The notes under the pieces were generated by a model. It was not told the DNA's origin. It was given only the letters and a program-made list of their open reading frames with translations, and did no database searches. 64,000 bases of DNA from Gremmenia infestans (Eukaryota; Ascomycota; Leotiomycetes; Helotiales; Hamatocanthoscyphaceae), in assembly GCA_032629725.1 (NCBI GenBank), contig JAFEVB010000002.1, forward strand, positions 1,984,001-2,048,000, written 5' to 3'. This document shows positions 23,916 through 35,321 of this stretch, piece after piece; position 1 is the first letter of the stretch, and each line of letters starts with the position of its first letter. Position numbers and translations under genes: made by a program.

Positions 23916-24413
23916 TCATCCTAAAGCCAGCTCATACAGTATAATCGTCACGTTGATCCCTATTAACGGTACTGCAGAAAATCAGTAAATCTTTCAAGAT
24001 AACCGGCTCCAGCAGCGTGTCCCCTTCCCTCCCTGTCCCCACTAATTGCCCCCTGGAAACCAAAAGAAAATGAGAAAGCCTACTCCTCATCAAAGTCCTA
24101 ACACTCGTCATCAAACCAATCAACCTATTCTTAACACTCTCGCTCCCGGCACCACCACTACCACCACCAAACGCGGGCTCAGCAACTGTATTCGACCATC
24201 CCACTATTCATTCATCAGTACATTACATGACCCAAGAATCGTTTCGCAAGGGGTGGAGTGCGTACCGCGCGCGAGGAATCGATCTTCAGACAACACAGCT
24301 ATGGCGTTTATAAGTAGGACGGAGACTGGAGGAGTAGAGTTAATTGGGCAAAGGCGGAAGGGGAAGACGGAATTTTTACTGTAGATTAGATTTCCAAATG
24401 CGAAGAACATCAT
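23916..24413 (-). CDS. YOS1: YOS1/IER3IP1-family ER-to-Golgi transport protein
   Basis: Small membrane protein of the Yip1-Yif1-Yos1 complex needed for COPII vesicle traffic. It was assembled from four short exons, 24413..24380, 24325..24266, 24203..24084 and 23971..23916, giving 89 aa (yeast Yos1 is 87 aa). All joins are in frame with GT-AG introns. Signature features are the N-terminal membrane segment (FFAFGNLIYISVLLINAIAV), the very conserved LSEDRFLAR, a WG/Ser-rich linker, then SVKNRLIGLMTSVRTLMR. The C-terminal membrane segment is IPLIGINVTIILYELALG, the family's terminal block. Two adjacent ATGs (24413 and 24410) could start it; the upstream one is used here. It diverges from ALG12, 344 bp away. 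No single exon is long enough to stand out, so it is easily missed. Confidence 0.93.
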
Positions 24414-24757
24414 CTTGGCGGCTTGGATCTGCGGCGTGTTGAGTGGGAGTGCGAGGCGCAATGGGGGAGGAGGACGTCCAAAGATGCCAGATTGGGGATG
24501 CGTGTGCACGGTCCAGGCGAGGCTATTTCGTTCGACGCGGCTTTGCCTTGGGAGGTTTGTATCCCCTTTGCACTCTACTTTGTATATTGGGCGGACTTAT
24601 GGTTTCTTTTGAATTCCCGTGAATCTCGTGTATGGTTGTAATTATTTGAGTAGACGGGATACTGTATTTGTAAAGAAAGAATATATGTCACAGCGAAGAG
24701 GTGAAGCTTGCATCGAGGCTACCACTCTGGAGCAACGTGTCTCCAGCCTCACTCACA
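24414..24757. promoter_or_regulatory. Divergent promoter of YOS1 and ALG12
   Basis: This 344-bp gap separates start codons of two secretory-pathway genes on opposite strands. No specific site was assigned; frames inside it are not protein-like. Confidence 0.5.
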
Positions 24758-26666
24758 ATGAAGCCTATTGGTACATACTTCTCCCTTTCTTTTCCTTGAC
24801 ATGACTTCTCAAGCTTATACTGATATACTTGTCAGATGCCGTTCTCATTTTAGTCCTCCCAACCCTCATCCTGCTCCACCTCGTTATAGCCCCTTATACC
24901 AAAGTCGAAGAATCGTTCAATCTCCAGGCGACACATGATATCTCCACCTACGGCTTCCAAGTTACTCCTGAAACTTATGACCATATTTCTTTTCCTGGCG
25001 CTGTGCCAAGGACGTTCTTCGGTGCGCTGGTCCTCTCTGCGCTCTCTAGCCCTGTTTTCAGTGTCATTGGAAGGCAACATGCGCAGCTTATTGCGAGAGC
25101 TGTACTCGGACTTTTCAATACGTACTCTTTGCTGAGGTTTAAGCATGGGCTGGATGGAGAGTTTGGGAGGGGTGTGGGCAGGTGGTTTATATTGTTGATG
25201 GCAGGACAGTTTCATGTCTTGTTCTATGCGAGTAGGACGTTACCGAATATGTACGCGTTTGGACTCAGTGAGTTATCCTTATTATGAAGTGAGATATTTT
25301 ATACTAAGGCGGATTAGCTACATTGGCATTCAATGCTCTTTTGCCTCTTATTGGATCTAGAAAGATCCATGGGGAGTCGAGGGGGGTGAAAAAGGCTATG
25401 TTCCTGTTCGTCTTTGCCGGGGTGGTTTTCCGGTCTGAGATTGCTCTGCTACTTGCAACCCAACTATTGGTCTTGCTCGTTCAGAGAAAGGTCTCGCTGA
25501 AGAGTATCATACCAGCGGGAATTATAAGTGCTTTGGTTGCTTTAGCCATCTCGGTACCTGTTGACTCCTATTTCTGGCAAAAGCCTCTTTGGCCCGAGCT
25601 ATGGGGCTTCTACTACAACGCTATCCAGGGGAAGTCAGCGGATTGGGGAACATCACCATTCAGCTACTACTTTACCTCTCTTCTACCAAAGCTACTTCTA
25701 AACCCGCTCATATTGCTCCTCCTCCCTCTCGCGCATTCGATCCCCGCAACGCAACATCCAACAATGAACCTAGCTCTCCCATCATTGCTATACATCGCCA
25801 TCTACAGCCTACAACCGCACAAAGAAGCCCGCTTCATCATCTACGTCGTCCCAGCCCTCACAGCCGCAGCCGCACTCCCAGCATCCTACATCTGGACGCG
25901 ACGCTCAAAAAGCTGGCTCTACATCCTGAGCTCTGCCTTGCTAGCAGCATCGATAGCAGGAAGCTTCGTAGCATCAACATGCATGCTCCTAATATCCTCA
26001 CTCAACTATCCCGGCGGCGACGCGCTTACCTCTGTACACTCAATCCTGCACCGTACCGCTAACAACCCCCAAAACATCACCATCCACATGGACGTCCTAT
26101 CCTGCATGACAGGCGTCACCCGCTTCCAGCAACTGCCCTCTCCATATACCATTAACGGGAAGCACACATTTATCTACTACGACAAAACGGAAAACGGGAC
26201 CACGCTTCTGGATCCTGGGTTCTGGGCGCAGATGGATTATGCGTTGATGGAGGAGCCGGGGAAGGCGATTGGGAAGTGGGAGGTGCTGGATACGGTGTAT
26301 GCGTATACTGGGATTGAGATTTTGCGGCCTGGGGATGGGAGTTCGTTTTCCGAGAATATGGAGAGGGTTTATGCTGCTAATAATATTACGGTTGAGCATG
26401 ATGGGAAGGTGGAGGCGCCGGGAAGTGAAGAGGTTAAGGATGCTGTTGACAGTGAGGAGGTGAAGAATGCGGTTAGAATTGAGGAAGAGGAACGGAGGAG
26501 TATGGAGGATTTGAGAGCGAGGTTATTGCTTGAGGAGATGAGTAAGTTTGGGACGTTTAATTTGTTAAGGGATGGTGTTAGGACTGTCACTGGGGGGTGG
26601 TGGGTTGGGCCGAGGATGGAACCTAGGATTAAGGTTTTGAAGAGGGTGGAGGACGATATACCTTAA
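24758..26666 (+). CDS. ALG12: Dol-P-Man alpha-1,6-mannosyltransferase (GT22)
   Basis: ER enzyme that adds the eighth mannose to the lipid-linked N-glycan precursor using dolichol-phosphate-mannose. Three exons, 24758..24770, 24836..25267 and 25318..26666, make 597 aa. The first exon is only 13 nt (MKPI). The GT22 signature is clear: HLVIAPYTKVEESFNLQATH, then DHISFPGAVPRTFFGAL. Asn/Met-rich luminal loops alternate with many hydrophobic segments (for example LLLNPLILLLLPLAHSI). PHKEARFIIYVVPAL is the typical HKEERF-like motif with a PHKEARF variant. The N-terminal motif FNLQATHDI and PRTF favour ALG12 over ALG9 or GPI10. The last roughly 110 residues form a charged, Glu/Val-rich tail (EEVKDAVDSEEVKNAV) not typical of yeast Alg12. 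Confidence 0.92.
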
Positions 26667-27612
26667 GTATCTAAAAATAACGCTCGTATCGAATTTTTCC
26701 TGTTTGAAAACATCGTGATGAGTGATATTGGTCAAAAGAAGAGGCTAGCTAGGACTCGCCCACTAGGCAAGGACGTGAAGTCTTACGCCTCTTGAGCATA
26801 AGACTCAACCAAAGTGGACCCTTCTACTAAAGAGCTGCTGGTATTGTCACTCAAGTTCCAGACTTGAAAGCGCTACGCGTACTAAGTCAACTTCTCATTC
26901 TCTCCGAGCCTCAAGATAACGAAAACCAAATGCATAACCTGCATACACGATAGGAAGTTGTTACCGACAAGCCATCCTTAGGAACTGGTACATGTCAATC
27001 ATTTAGCAAAACTTTTGAAGGAACGTCTGACCTTCCAGCAACCATAAGCCACCAGGTGGACTAGACTGCCCTCACTGGCAAAACCACTAGCTAGGATGGG
27101 ACAGACAGCCTTCAAGGTTTGGGGGGGGGGACATCTCCCAGTGAGGCTTCCGGAATTCTGAAAACAATGTGAAAAGAAAGCAATGCCTAGTAGAAGGAAC
27201 CCGCCCCTCTTATTTCGTCGCAGTTATAACATCAAGGCTATAAATTGAAATAAGAGTTTTGGGCGTCTAGCCAAAGTTGGCGCAAACCCTCGAGGTGGCA
27301 GGTAAATTGGGAATCTGTGGTGTTACAGACGTGTGATAAAAGTACTACTACAAGATGTGATAGCAAATACATCCCGCCTCCCCTCTCTCTTTTTCTTTGA
27401 AAAGAAAAGCTATTAAATTGGTCTTTCTGTCTAAAAGAGCCCCCTTTTCGAAGAACTTGAGGTTCTGGACCTTTGCTGAAATGCTGCATGTTTGTTTTGG
27501 ATGTTAAATTGGATGTGCACTTGCACCTTAAGGAAATTATTAGCTCGTAATCACTGACGATATAGTCTGTAGGTATATGCGTATAATGAGATATGCGGTC
27601 AAACTTTTATCA
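26667..27612. other. Intergenic, no gene seen
   Basis: Convergent 3' space between ALG12 and the M20 peptidase gene. It contains a G10 homopolymer at 27121-27130 and a purine/pyrimidine-rich tract near 27380-27415. The 83-codon minus frame at 27238-27489 has no motif and was not accepted. Confidence 0.45.
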
Positions 27613-28802
27613 CTATCTTAATGCATGCTCGATCAAAGCTTTGTATCCCTTGACAGCAGTCTCTAGGTCTTTGACCTCGAGATGCTCGTGATCACTGTGA
27701 GCCATCATGATAGTCCCTGGGCCATAGAGATATTTCTTATGGTCTCCCTCCAGGTTAGGGATATCCGTGCCATAATTCACCACAATAGTATCAAAGCCTT
27801 GAGGTGTCAGTAGATTTCAATTGGCGTGAAGGGAATGATCTTACCTGGTACATCACTGTCGATGTAAACTGGCCCATACCCTGAACTAAAAGACACATCC
27901 AACTCTTCGTCCGCCTTTAGAAGAGTATCCAGTATAATCTTCTCAATAACAGCTGGCGTTCCATCTGCAAGTCTAATCGCTATTTTCGCACTAGCATTCT
28001 CAGCAATGACATTGGCTGCGACGCCTCCTTCCATCGCTCCGATATTCAAGGTCGTGTTACCATACTTTTCACTGTATGGTAACTCGACGTTCAGCAAAAG
28101 ATTTAGAGCAGGAACCAGCATGGCAGTTGCGCTCTTCCCCAGCTCAGGGTATCCAGAGTGGCCAGCTTTGCCCTTTGCCACGATCTCTAAGCCCATAGTA
28201 CCCTTATGCCCACTAGCTAGCTTCAATTCCGTCGGCTCACCAAATATGGCAGTCTCCCAACTCAAACCCAAATCATTCGCCTTCTTCATACCATCTCCCC
28301 CAACTTCTTCTCCCACTACAAATAGTAGAGCCACATCCCCTTCCTCAAGCGTCCCCGCGGCCAAAAGCTCCTCTACTGCAATTATTTGCGAAGCAACGCT
28401 ACCCTTCGCGTCAACGGTTCCTCGTCCCCAGATCTCATCTCCTCTTCTTTCATATGGCCAAAACGGCGGCACGGTATCAATATGCGATGAGACTAACACT
28501 CTTGTCTTCCGCTGCTTGCCAATGTAAGCAAATACATTCTCCCTAGGGTTCGTTGAGCCTTTCCAAGGACCGACATCTTGGGATTCGACAGTGAAGTTTT
28601 GGTCTTTTAGGTAGGAGATGAGGTATTGTGCAACGTTGTGCTCGTTTCCAGTGATCGATTCGTGTTCTACAAGGCCTTTGTGGAGCTTTAAGAGTGGGGA
28701 TGTCGATGTCGAGGAGATTGAGGGCTCATGAATTGGGTGTTGACCTTGAAATGCTTGGGCTTGATGAGCTAGCAGAAGCAATGATAGAGTTGGGAATCGC
28801 AT
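27613..28802 (-). CDS. Secreted or vacuolar M20-family metallopeptidase (ArgE/DapE/CPG2-like)
   Basis: Zinc amidohydrolase/carboxypeptidase family. Two exons, 28802..27845 and 27797..27613, encode 380 aa from MRFPTLSLLLLAHQAQA. That start gives a clean signal peptide and is preferred over an in-frame ATG 26 codons upstream (28880). Metal and catalytic motifs are SSHIDTVP (H107, D109), GRGTVDAKGSVA (D131), VVGEEVGGDG (E165/E166) and FGEPTELKLA. The dimerisation-domain marker GKAGHSGYPELGKSA and a C-terminal metal His in MMAHSDHEHL complete the fold. Several N-x-S/T sites (NFT, NTT, NAS) fit the secretory pathway. The substrate cannot be named; fungal relatives are often annotated as peptidase M20 or acetylornithine deacetylase-like, but the signal peptide argues for a secreted or vacuolar peptidase. 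Confidence 0.9.
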
Positions 28803-29647
28803 TTCGAATGCTGGTTTACTCAATTGGCCTTGTGGGAGCTTTGGGAGGTATGGAATGTTAAACAGTGGGATAGAGCTCACAATGTACCTAGGGAAGCTAC
28901 TAATGCGGAATAGCCTCCGTATGCCGAACTAGTAAAGTGGGGGGTAAAAAAGGTATAAAAGTTATATAAACGACATAACTCGTAATTTGGTACAAACAAT
29001 TTTACCTTGCCTCAGCATCAATATGTTTGCTGGCTTTTGACATTTGCTAAGTAGCAAGTTCCTTCGAATCCGTATAGTGCACGGTAACGGAGTCTATCAA
29101 AAACAAATCATCGCATTCTTAATTTCTTTCCTCTTACCTTGTGACTGAGTCATACTTCCTTTGCCAAATCACACACAAGATGAACACTCCTAGGGAAGGC
29201 TTGTCTTGGTATACCGTCCCAAAATGGTCTCACTTGGACCTGAATAAGACGATGTGGGATTGGAGGTCTCCCAGCTGAGCTTTGGATTGACGTCCTGTCC
29301 CACATCAACGAGGTATCTGCTCTCAAATCGCTGTCAGAAGCTTCAAAGTATACATAGAATCAAGTGGCACGGAGAGTGTCACCGCTGTACTGCGAATTTT
29401 TGTCTACTTCGTCCATGCTCAGTCTATGCCTTCTACCTAAGCTGTGCCAATAATGGCATCTTGCTACCTCGCATTCTTGAAGACGCGTGGATCGATGGAC
29501 TACAAAAAGGGGCACCTAGAAGATTCGGGATCTGAAGAAGAGTGAACAAGTGTAATGAAAATCAGTCCCGCCAAGTCCAGCTTGACTGGGGCTCTATCCA
29601 ATGCCACATGATACTCAATGATCGACCTCTCGCTCGCCGGCTTTCTC
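28803..29647. other. Intergenic, no convincing gene
   Basis: Contains a CTCCGTA motif at 28915-28921. Short frames on both strands (up to 93 codons) lack protein-like features. It holds the promoter of the M20 gene and the 3' end of the next minus-strand gene. Confidence 0.45.
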
Positions 29648-30863
29648 TCACAGTTTAGATGGGAGATTGAAAGTGAACTTCCTACCTCCACTAGGTAGGT
29701 GACCTCCCGAGATGTTGACTGTGATTTCAGCTGCTAGCCTTGGCGGATCAGGAGGTGGCGCATGCCATGAAGTCCAATGAGTAGCAAACTCCCCATCGTC
29801 GCCCTTCTTCCACTGGATTGTCATTTCCGTCAGCTGTGAGTTGTGAATTTCTTCAACAGCCCACTCGATGATTCTAAAGTCAGTATTTATCCTTCATAAA
29901 TACCAGAGGGATGAAAATTACCTTGGCAGCCATTTGACCAGCAATATTGAGAATGGCATCTCTTATAGTCTTCCCTTCCCAGAGCTTAAACTGATGATCC
30001 GCTCCCACAAGCCTAATCCACCAAGACCTCGCCTTCATCTTTTGCCGAATCTCCTTCAGATGCGTCTCTGGAGCCATGGCATCGGAGTCGCCGATGATAA
30101 AGAGCACATCCGTATCAGCGCTCAAAGCCAGCAAGTCTGAATGACGAACATCTAGGTCTCGTACGAGAGGAAAGGTGACCAGAATCACTCGCTTAATCGT
30201 CGAAAAGACAGTTGCTCGAGCTGCATTCCTAGCACCAAGACTCCTCCCAGAATATGCCTTCACACTTGCAAAGCTATTTGCGAGCGAGCGGAATGTCTGG
30301 ACTCGGAGAATCTCATCTCTATAATCCTGGAAGAGCAAGATGGGTGCAGTACGTGCGAAGCCAAGGCAGAATGAACGCACGTGTGGGTCGTCGAGGGTAG
30401 TGCTCTTGCCATGTGTGAATATGCAAAAGGGGTCCGGCCGAGTTTGATGATCTTCTGATGAGGCGTCTTCTTCCGATGAAGAGTCTTCGCCATGGTGGAT
30501 GGCTGCCTGGTATGCTTCATTTGCCACATCCCATTTCGCGCGGTCTTCGTGGTACTTCTTGAGAAGTGTGTCGTAATGAGTTTTGCTTCCTCTGTATTGC
30601 TTCTCAAGAGTATGTCGGGCCAGGGCTTGCTCTGCATTCAAGTTCTCCAGAGATGTCTTTGGTAAAGCTTTGGGGGCAATTGGCTTGACGGGGGGAGAGC
30701 CGGGGTTAGGAGGACGGCGATCTGAGTGCGTTGAAGAGTAATATATCCTGCAAGGGGCCTTGTAACCGGGTGATACTTGGATTTCAAAATCTTCTCGATC
30801 TACTGGATTCACCGGTTGCGAGCGCATGAGAGCGACCACCCCGGCATTTTCCATTTTGTACAT
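29648..30863 (-). CDS. Alpha/beta hydrolase-like protein, Tex30/KANSL3 type
   Basis: Two exons, 30863..29922 and 29863..29648, give 385 aa. The region FCIFTHGKSTTLDDPHVRSF and the nucleophile-elbow motif GRSLGARNAA (G-x-S-x-G) match the KANL3/Tex30 alpha/beta hydrolase-like domain. The acid-turn VLFIIGDSDAMAPETHL and the His in GADHQFKL follow in the right order. The N-terminal 150 residues are charged and probably disordered, with an acidic stretch HHGEDSSSEEDASSEDH. In the acceptor region, the first AG after the branch point gives an early stop; the AG 10 nt further on keeps frame and adds a well-formed C-terminal 71 aa (MTIQWKKGDDGEF, AAEITVNISGG). The open frame extends upstream of the chosen start, so the N-terminus is uncertain. 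Enzymatic activity is not established for this family. Confidence 0.8.
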
Positions 30864-31847
30864 GGGATGTCGGGCAAGGCGTACAACACTTTCAGGTGTA
30901 GGTGTAGAATAATCTGGTGAGAACCCCAGCGGTGGGGATAAAAGAGTGTAATATAGGTATGTTTTGTGATTGAAGAGATCGTGAGTGTGGAAGTGGAAGA
31001 GGAAGTGGATTGCGAAACTGAGTAATATTGAATAGACTTGAGCGAGGAAGGAACCACAGGAGCGATGACTCAGTTTGCGATTCACACAAACCCAGCTGCA
31101 ATTCAATTTTGATGTTTGTTTGTGTATTTGCTCTTCTCCGCTGAATCATACAAGAAAGGTCAAGAGTTCAACTATCCTACAGCCGCTTGCAGTATAACAA
31201 AGGCTTTCGAGGATAGATCAGATATGAGAAGTGAGACTGCTCAACTATGAATAGATTAATATGTCTCCAGAGCATCTAAACCTTTATCTGAGTCTGATAT
31301 ATGGGGAGACGAATGCAGGCCTTTGCCAATCTCCTGATGAATGCCTTTGATGAATGAATGCAACGCGCAAGAAGTAAACATTCTGGAGATACGGTAAAAC
31401 GCAAGCACATCATGAGATACAGTAGTGCAAATATTAAAAGCAGAGAGAAAAAAAAATAGGAAACGACATTGTATGAGAATGAGGAAGATACAACTTTCAT
31501 GGAAGCAGAAGGAGTTTGTAGTGCAGATTTTACAAAAGAAGCTGGCTGCCATAGAAACGGCAAGGCTAGGGTCACGATGCCTTCACATGACTGAATAACT
31601 GTGTTGGTCGTTCAAAGACAAAGCAGAGCTAGCTCAGACATTTCTAGGTCACCATTTTCCAAGATCTTTGCCTCTACACATTAATGTAGGATACGGCATT
31701 TTTCTCCATCTAACAAGCCTCCTTAGCACGACCAAACACAACCAGAAAGTAAGTCGGTCAAGTTTACCACACCGCCCCCCCCCCAACTAAAGAACCATTT
31801 ACTTACTCTCCTTTCCCAAAGTCCCCATCCACGCAACCCAACCCACC
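30864..31847. other. Divergent intergenic region, no gene
   Basis: Promoter space between the Tex30-like gene (-) and the deoxyribosyltransferase-like gene (+). Frames of about 100 codons near 31256-31575 are T-rich and unconvincing. Confidence 0.45.
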
Positions 31848-32667
31848 ATGTCTTCATCAACCACCCCCACCCCAGCCCCATCAGAAACCCCCAAACCAAA
31901 AATCTACCTCGCCGGCCCTGACGTCTTCTACCCCAACGCGGTAGCCCGCGGCCTTGAACTGAAGACCCTCTGCACGCTGCATGGGGCCATCGGTCTATTT
32001 CCCCTCGACAACGAGATCTCGTCCGTCGAGCTGGGGAGCCATGCCATGGCGGACGCAATTCGGACTGCGAATATGAAGCTTATTGCGTCTGCTGATGGGA
32101 TATTGGTGAATGTAAGGAAGCAATCACGTTCCCCCTATCTACTGCTACTTATCTCCACCTTCATATATCTATCCAAGGTCTTGAAACCAGATAGATATAC
32201 TTGCTTCTATTCCAAACACAGTTTTCTTTAACTATTCCATCCATTCATCTATCCATTTATTTATTGCACTTAAATAGATCACACCCGAGCTGAAACATAC
32301 AAAACAAAACACTAATTCTCCAACCCAGATGACGCCCTTCCGCGGCCCATCCATGGACGTCGGCACTGCCTACGAAATGGGCGCCGGCGCAGCATTAGGC
32401 AAGCATATAGTAGGCTATCTAAGGGGTGAAAAGCTCGGTTACACCAAGAGAGTACAAGCCGTGTATAAGGTAGAGAGACATACCGATGGGCATTTGCGAG
32501 ACGAGCAAGGGTGGTCTGTAGAGGAGTTCTTGGAGGTGGATGGGCAGGATGGACTGGTGGATAATTTGATGATTGCGTGTGGGGTGGAGAAGCTGTGTAT
32601 GTCGGAGGAAGAGGGGATTAAGGCTTTGGTTGATATTTGGAGGAGGAAGCAGGAGGGAGGGCAGTGA
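31848..32667 (+). CDS. Nucleoside 2-deoxyribosyltransferase-family protein
   Basis: Two exons, 31848..32111 and 32329..32667, give 200 aa. KIYLAGPDVFYPNA near the N-terminus is the family's nucleotide-binding loop. MADAIRTANMKLIASADGIL and the exon-junction motif NMTPFRGPSMDVGTAYEMG supply the conserved D-x-G-T-A-x-E region, where the Glu is the expected nucleophile. The family (PF05014) moves deoxyribose between bases or hydrolyses the glycosidic bond; the fungal substrate is unknown. The Ser/Thr/Pro-rich first 18 residues are probably disordered. The 217-nt intron is long for this window. Downstream DNA is AT-rich. Confidence 0.88.
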
Positions 32668-33230
32668 TGTGTATGTGGTGTTTATTGAAACTAATTATTT
32701 ATGATAATTACAAAGTATTGCCAAGAAAATGGATGAATGCTCTGGAGCTCGGGAGGAAAGGCTCTCAAGTTTTGGATGTGTAATTTCTTCTTCATTCCTA
32801 TAATACTAGCTCATATCACGGCATATCACACCCCCTACCCCTATGTTACATCCACTACCATCCATAGCAGATATCCTAGTTTCCTCTCTTCTAGTCCTCA
32901 TCCTCTGCTCCCTACCACATACCAGAATCTCCAGCCCCAACTTCGCTCGCTATAAACAGCCCATAGATTGTCCCGATCCCCTTCCGAAGAACAAATGTAT
33001 GCATGCGTCGAGTAGATGGAAAAGCACAAAGTATGCGCAGTGAAACAAATTACTGAATTTCCATGTCCGAACGCCTAGCCAAGCGCAAAGTAGAGCTGAA
33101 AAAACAAATAGGCAAATAATGTAGCCTCAAAGGTCCTCCGTTACGATCTGCTTCTGAAGAAATAGGACTGCCGTGACTCTAGTGCTGGATCGTAGAGGAA
33201 ATGTGATACGACGTATATTGGTGAGATGTT
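32668..33230. other. Convergent intergenic region, no gene
   Basis: 3' ends of the deoxyribosyltransferase-like gene (+) and the BAH-PHD gene (-) meet here. Nothing else was seen. Confidence 0.45.
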
Positions 33231-34471
33231 CTATTGTAAGATCGTATCGCACTTTGGACATGGGATGCTTTCCTCCCATTCCCTCGACTTCTGACCAGAT
33301 CTTAAATCCTTAATGAGAATCGTTGGAGGACCATCTCCCTGATCTTTGATCTTGGCTGAAAATTTACCATCGAATGGTTTGCTCTTGCTTAATTTTCCCC
33401 CCTTGCCGTTTGGTTTTGCGATGCCGTTGATCTCGGGTTCGGTGCCCACGAGCTTCGTGTAGGTCTTCCTGAGGATGTCGTTTATGAGACATGTTTTGTG
33501 TAGCCAGATTTTGCAGGAGGGGTTGTCGCAAATGAACATGGAAACTTCGGGGTTAAAGTGCCCTTTACAGACGCAATGTTCTCGGATTTTCTATAGGCTT
33601 ATTAGTATGCTTCGAAGAGGTTTGGAAAAGGAGGCATTTACAGAAAGTTCTTGTGTCTCGCGACAGAATGTTTGGCGCCAGTACAATTTCGATTGTATAT
33701 TGTCGTCCTCTTCCCTCCATTCAACCACCTCTGCCTTGCCTGCAAAAGAGAGCACATCCAGAACTTCCATATAATTCGACGCGATCAACTCGTGCTTGCC
33801 ATGATATGTCCGCTTCCCCCCTAACGCCGATACTTGATCTGGAGCTCTCACTCTTGGAGGAGGCAATTCGTCTGCCCAGTACATCCACGCAACCTACTCT
33901 GTCAATTAGCTGCCTCTATAATATGGGTGGAGAAGCGCCATACCAGTGCATACACATGCTGTGCGTTTTGCGCCCTAACTTGCAATATCCTAGCCACCCA
34001 AAATACCTTCAGATTCTCCTCATCAATCTCCTTTGGCGTCTCGTCACTCCGTACATAGACGAAGTGATTATTTTTATAAGTATCTCCTTGAACTATGGCT
34101 CCCCATTAGCATTTGCTCCAGCCAAACCTAGCCCGATGCAAGCACTCACTTATGAAATTATTATACTTCTTCATCTCACCCCATTCAGCACTCGGCGTAA
34201 CCGTATAGTGCTGATCCAGCTCTCCTTCCTTCGCCCTGCCCTTAGCAACAAAAGGCGAGACCTGGAACTCGGCATTGTCAACCAGCTCCTGCTCTTTCTT
34301 TGAGAGCTTCTTCTTCGTGCTCACGTTCGGGTAATGTACCACAAAAGGGACCTTGGCGCCGATTTGTTCGGCAGGCGTCGCGCTCCGCGATGCTGGATTC
34401 GAGGACGTCTTTGCGCGCTTGTGGTTGTCTTCGGGCGGTTGCAGAGAGTTGAGGCCATGTTTGGGTGCCAT
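33231..34471 (-). CDS. BAH domain plus PHD-finger protein (candidate chromatin reader)
   Basis: Four exons, 34471..34150, 34092..33944, 33893..33642 and 33590..33231, join in frame to 360 aa. An N-terminal basic tail (residues 1-60) leads into a BAH domain (about 105-240). It starts at GDTYKNNHFVYVRSDE and continues through EENLKVFWVARILQVRAQNA, WMYWADELPPP and YHGKHELIASNYMEVLDV. The C-terminal zinc finger reads CVCKGHF, FICDNPSCKIWLHKTCLI and finally CPKCDTIL, which fits a C4HC3 PHD with a long insert. This architecture matches fungal BAH-PHD proteins such as Neurospora EPR-1, which binds H3K27me3, but other BAH-PHD paralogues exist and I cannot say which this is. The frame also runs upstream to an ATG at 34513; the shorter start MAPKHGLNS is preferred. 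Confidence 0.85.
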
Positions 34472-35321
34472 GGCGCCTTTCCGGGGACAGCCAAGTGTGA
34501 GGGTTCGTAGCAAGATCGAAGAGAACGCGCGCGTCAGCTCGGAGAAGCTGGGGAATAGGAGAAAGCTATCAGCTTAAAGAAAAGACGCCTAAGCCTCTTT
34601 TCTGTGGAGGAATTGTAAATGAGCAAAGGCGGAGTGCCCGTGGAGGCGATCGCAAAGTTGGGAGTTAAGGAGGCGGGGGGTTCACGCAACAAAACACAAG
34701 CAGCGCTCGTCGGAATCGGATTGTCGTGATGGGGGAAAGCGCCAAAGAGGGAGTGAATATCGTTGCACCTGTCGAATGGAATCAAAGGGTGATAATTGAG
34801 ATGTGCTTTCGCAAGAGAACGATTATTTGTGACGCGCCGTGATCGATCAACCCCTTCTCTTTCTCTTTCCGTACGTCGGTACGCGCGAGAGGCACGGCGC
34901 GCTAGTTGTACACCTTGTCCTTGTCAAAAAGTCTGGGAATCGCTCTATAAAAAGTTTATACACCTTTTCAAGAAGCCATCGAGTTCATGAATTACTCAAG
35001 AGTCGACGCGATCTGTCAGATCGAATTGCCATAATGTGATTGTTTATGTTCGTTCCCGTTCACACACCACCCGTGGGCTTCTAGTCTAGGAACGCGAATG
35101 TTGGAGGTTTTCTACTCGGACGAACGATTACTTTCAAATACCGGGTATATTGTTGGTTATTATCCCCACTCTCTATAGCGCAGAGGATCGCAGAATGTGA
35201 AGTTAAGAACTCCGCATATAAGCGTGGTATCAAATCCATCCAAGCTCCCCTTAGTCCCTTATCCAGTCTCCTCTCCAAACATTGCTTTTCATTACCACCC
35301 CTCTCTAACCAATGCATACAC
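34472..35321. other. Intergenic, no gene
   Basis: Between two minus-strand genes (promoter of BAH-PHD, 3' end of DUF3602). Short frames only. Confidence 0.45.

Noticed and set aside
31723..32058. 111-codon minus frame rich in Arg/Gly/Trp
   Set aside because: Antisense shadow of the deoxyribosyltransferase-like gene.
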